From Pseudoroseomonas ludipueritiae (GTDB lineage: Bacteria > Pseudomonadota > Alphaproteobacteria > Acetobacterales > Acetobacteraceae), in the NCBI RefSeq assembly GCF_014490445.1, contig NZ_JACTUZ010000022.1, positions 1 to 43,973 of the forward strand: a stretch of DNA of 43,973 nucleotides. Reading direction: 5' to 3'. Both the position numbers and the translations under genes were made by a program. Below are positions 43,009-43,973 of the stretch, piece by piece (the stretch's first letter is position 1; the number at the start of each line of letters is the position of its first letter). The notes below the pieces were generated by a model. It was not told the DNA's origin. It saw nothing but the letters and a program-made list of their open reading frames with translations, and ran no database searches.

Positions 43009-43802
43009 CAGGAGGCCACCCAGCCTCCGTCGATGGACAGCGCCGAACCGGTCAGGCTGCCGGTATCCGGCCCACAGACATAGAGTGCCATGCGGGCCAC
43101 CTCCTCAACCTCGACCCAGCGCTTGCTCGGCTGCTTGGCCAGCAGGTGGTCCTTCAGGGCCGCTTCCTCGGACACGCCCTTGGCCTTGGCGATGGCGCCC
43201 ACCTGCACCTCGGCCAGCGGCGTGCGGACGAAGCCAGGGCAGATGGCATTGCAGGTGACGCCGGTCTGCGCCAGCTCGATAGCCGTCACCTTGGTCATGC
43301 CGACCACGCCATGCTTGGCCGCGACGTAGGCCACCTTCTCCGGCGAGCCGACAAGACCATGGGCGGAAGCAATGTTGACGATCCGCCCCCAGTTCCGCTT
43401 CCGCATCCCGGGTAGCACCGCCTTGGTGGCATGAAAGACGGCGGAGAGATTGATGGCGATGACCGCATCCCACTTCTCCTCCGGGAAGTCCTGCACCGGG
43501 CTGGTGAACTGGATGCCGGCGTTGTTGACCAGGATATCCACCTGGCCCAGCAGGCTCTCGGCCTCCGCCACCATGGCGCGGACCTCCACGGGCTTGGACA
43601 GGTCGGCGGCGGAATGATGCGGCTCGATCCCGTCCCCGGCCCGGGCCACGGCGCGCTTGGCGGCCTCGATATCCTCCGGCTTGCCGAAGCCGTTCAGCAT
43701 CACCTTGGCACCCGCGGCGGCGAGGGTGGCGGCGATGCCGAGCCCGATGCCGCTGGTGGAGCCGGTGATGATCGCGGTGCGACCGATGAGCGTCTTTTCC
43801 AT
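43008..43802 (-). CDS. bdhA: D-3-hydroxybutyrate dehydrogenase
   Basis: A 264-residue classical short-chain dehydrogenase that interconverts 3-hydroxybutyrate and acetoacetate with NAD, linked to polyhydroxybutyrate turnover. The cofactor loop is TGSTSGIG (13-20), followed by NNAG (93-96) and the catalytic Ser146, Tyr159 and Lys163 (NIASAHGLVGSPEKVAYVAAKHG). The NIASAHGLV form, KQPSKRWVEVEEVA and LSIDGGWVA are typical of BdhA. It lies between a truncated gene and tam on the same strand. Confidence 0.93.
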   Translation of the reverse strand: MEKTLIGRTAIITGSTSGIGLGIAATLAAAGAKVMLNGFGKPEDIEAAKRAVARAGDGIEPHHSAADLSKPVEVRAMVAEAESLLGQVDILVNNAGIQFTSPVQDFPEEKWDAVIAINLSAVFHATKAVLPGMRKRNWGRIVNIASAHGLVGSPEKVAYVAAKHGVVGMTKVTAIELAQTGVTCNAICPGFVRTPLAEVQVGAIAKAKGVSEEAALKDHLLAKQPSKRWVEVEEVARMALYVCGPDTGSLTGSALSIDGGWVAS

Positions 43803-43818
43803 GATCAGAGTGTGACCC

Positions 43819-43973
43819 TTACTGCCAACGGTGAAGCAGGCCGAGGATGCGCCGCATCGGGGAGGATGTGAATTCCGCCCCCCGCAGGCTCCCGGCGGCG
43901 CGCGCCACGGCCTCCGCCGCCGTGCCGCGCGGCACGGGCAGGGCGGCGATCTCCGGCCCCGCCATGTTGCGCG
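43819..43973 (-). CDS. C-terminal end of an unidentified gene (partial)
   Basis: A minus-strand frame is open from the window edge to TAA at 43819-43821 and gives 50 complete residues. They contain PEIAALPVPRGTAAEAVARA and end RILGLLHRWQ. The sequence ends 16 bp before the bdhA start, so it probably belongs to the same operon. I do not recognise the family from this tail. An internal ATG at 43965 has no ribosome-binding site. Confidence 0.45.
   Translation of the reverse strand, partial: RNMAGPEIAALPVPRGTAAEAVARAAGSLRGAEFTSSPMRRILGLLHRWQ

Noticed and set aside
1-43973. CRISPR arrays, tRNA or rRNA genes
   Set aside because: No regularly spaced direct repeats and no cloverleaf or rRNA-like conserved tracts were noticed on reading both strands.

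Overview
This window is high-G+C bacterial chromosome, densely coded and almost free of intergenic space. Gene order and protein style point to an alphaproteobacterium, most likely Acetobacteraceae of the Roseomonas type. This is inferred from the tilS-ftsH-folP-glmM-thiD order, the long FolP, the alphaproteobacterial type of SerC, the tkt-gap-pgk order and the adjacent bdhA. No tRNA, rRNA, CRISPR array, transposase or prophage gene was seen.

Layout. 1-5598 is a housekeeping block on the + strand: the end of tilS, then ftsH, an intrinsic terminator, folP, glmM and thiD. 5673-10010 holds a PhzF-family protein, serC, a DMT-family exporter and an SMP-30 lactonase, all on +. 10017-13710 holds a small secreted cysteine protein, two tiny membrane ORFs, a ComM/YifB ATPase and a zinc amidohydrolase of the HDAC/APAH fold. 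13805-22865 is a tight operon: a dipeptide-type ABC importer (binding protein, two permeases, fused double ATPase) followed by three metal hydrolases (M20 deacylase, AllC-type amidohydrolase, MlrC/M81). It is divergent from the APAH gene and looks like an uptake-and-breakdown system for a modified peptide or N-acyl/N-carbamoyl amino acid. Its substrate cannot be read from the sequence.

22979-24082 is a visibly lower-G+C membrane acyltransferase, probably acquired, with a perfect dyad upstream. 24110-25665 is an eda-kdgK pair (2-keto-3-deoxy-sugar acid catabolism). 25737-28674 holds a coiled-coil protein, a YegD-like Hsp70 and a glycosyltransferase-2 homologue that has lost its catalytic motifs. 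28850-30157 is a CBS/CorC membrane protein ending in a strong bidirectional terminator. 30208-36047 (minus) holds an aldehyde dehydrogenase, then pgk, gap and tkt, the central triose/pentose block. 36254-38320 is a PAS/GGDEF/EAL protein with a dead cyclase motif and an intact phosphodiesterase site. 38343-40509 holds a second AllC-type hydrolase, a full-length relative of the one in the ABC operon, divergent from a class II aldolase. 40592-42207 is an rRNA methyltransferase plus a DUF3293 protein. 42238-43973 (minus) is a truncated unknown gene, bdhA and tam.

The most interesting points are the ABC-importer/hydrolase system with its divergent amidohydrolase and shared promoter dyad, the glycosyltransferase pseudoenzyme, the dead-GGDEF/live-EAL protein, the acquired acyltransferase with its upstream dyad, and the small unassigned ORFs at 10017-11138. 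All functions are read by eye from motifs; no database search was run.
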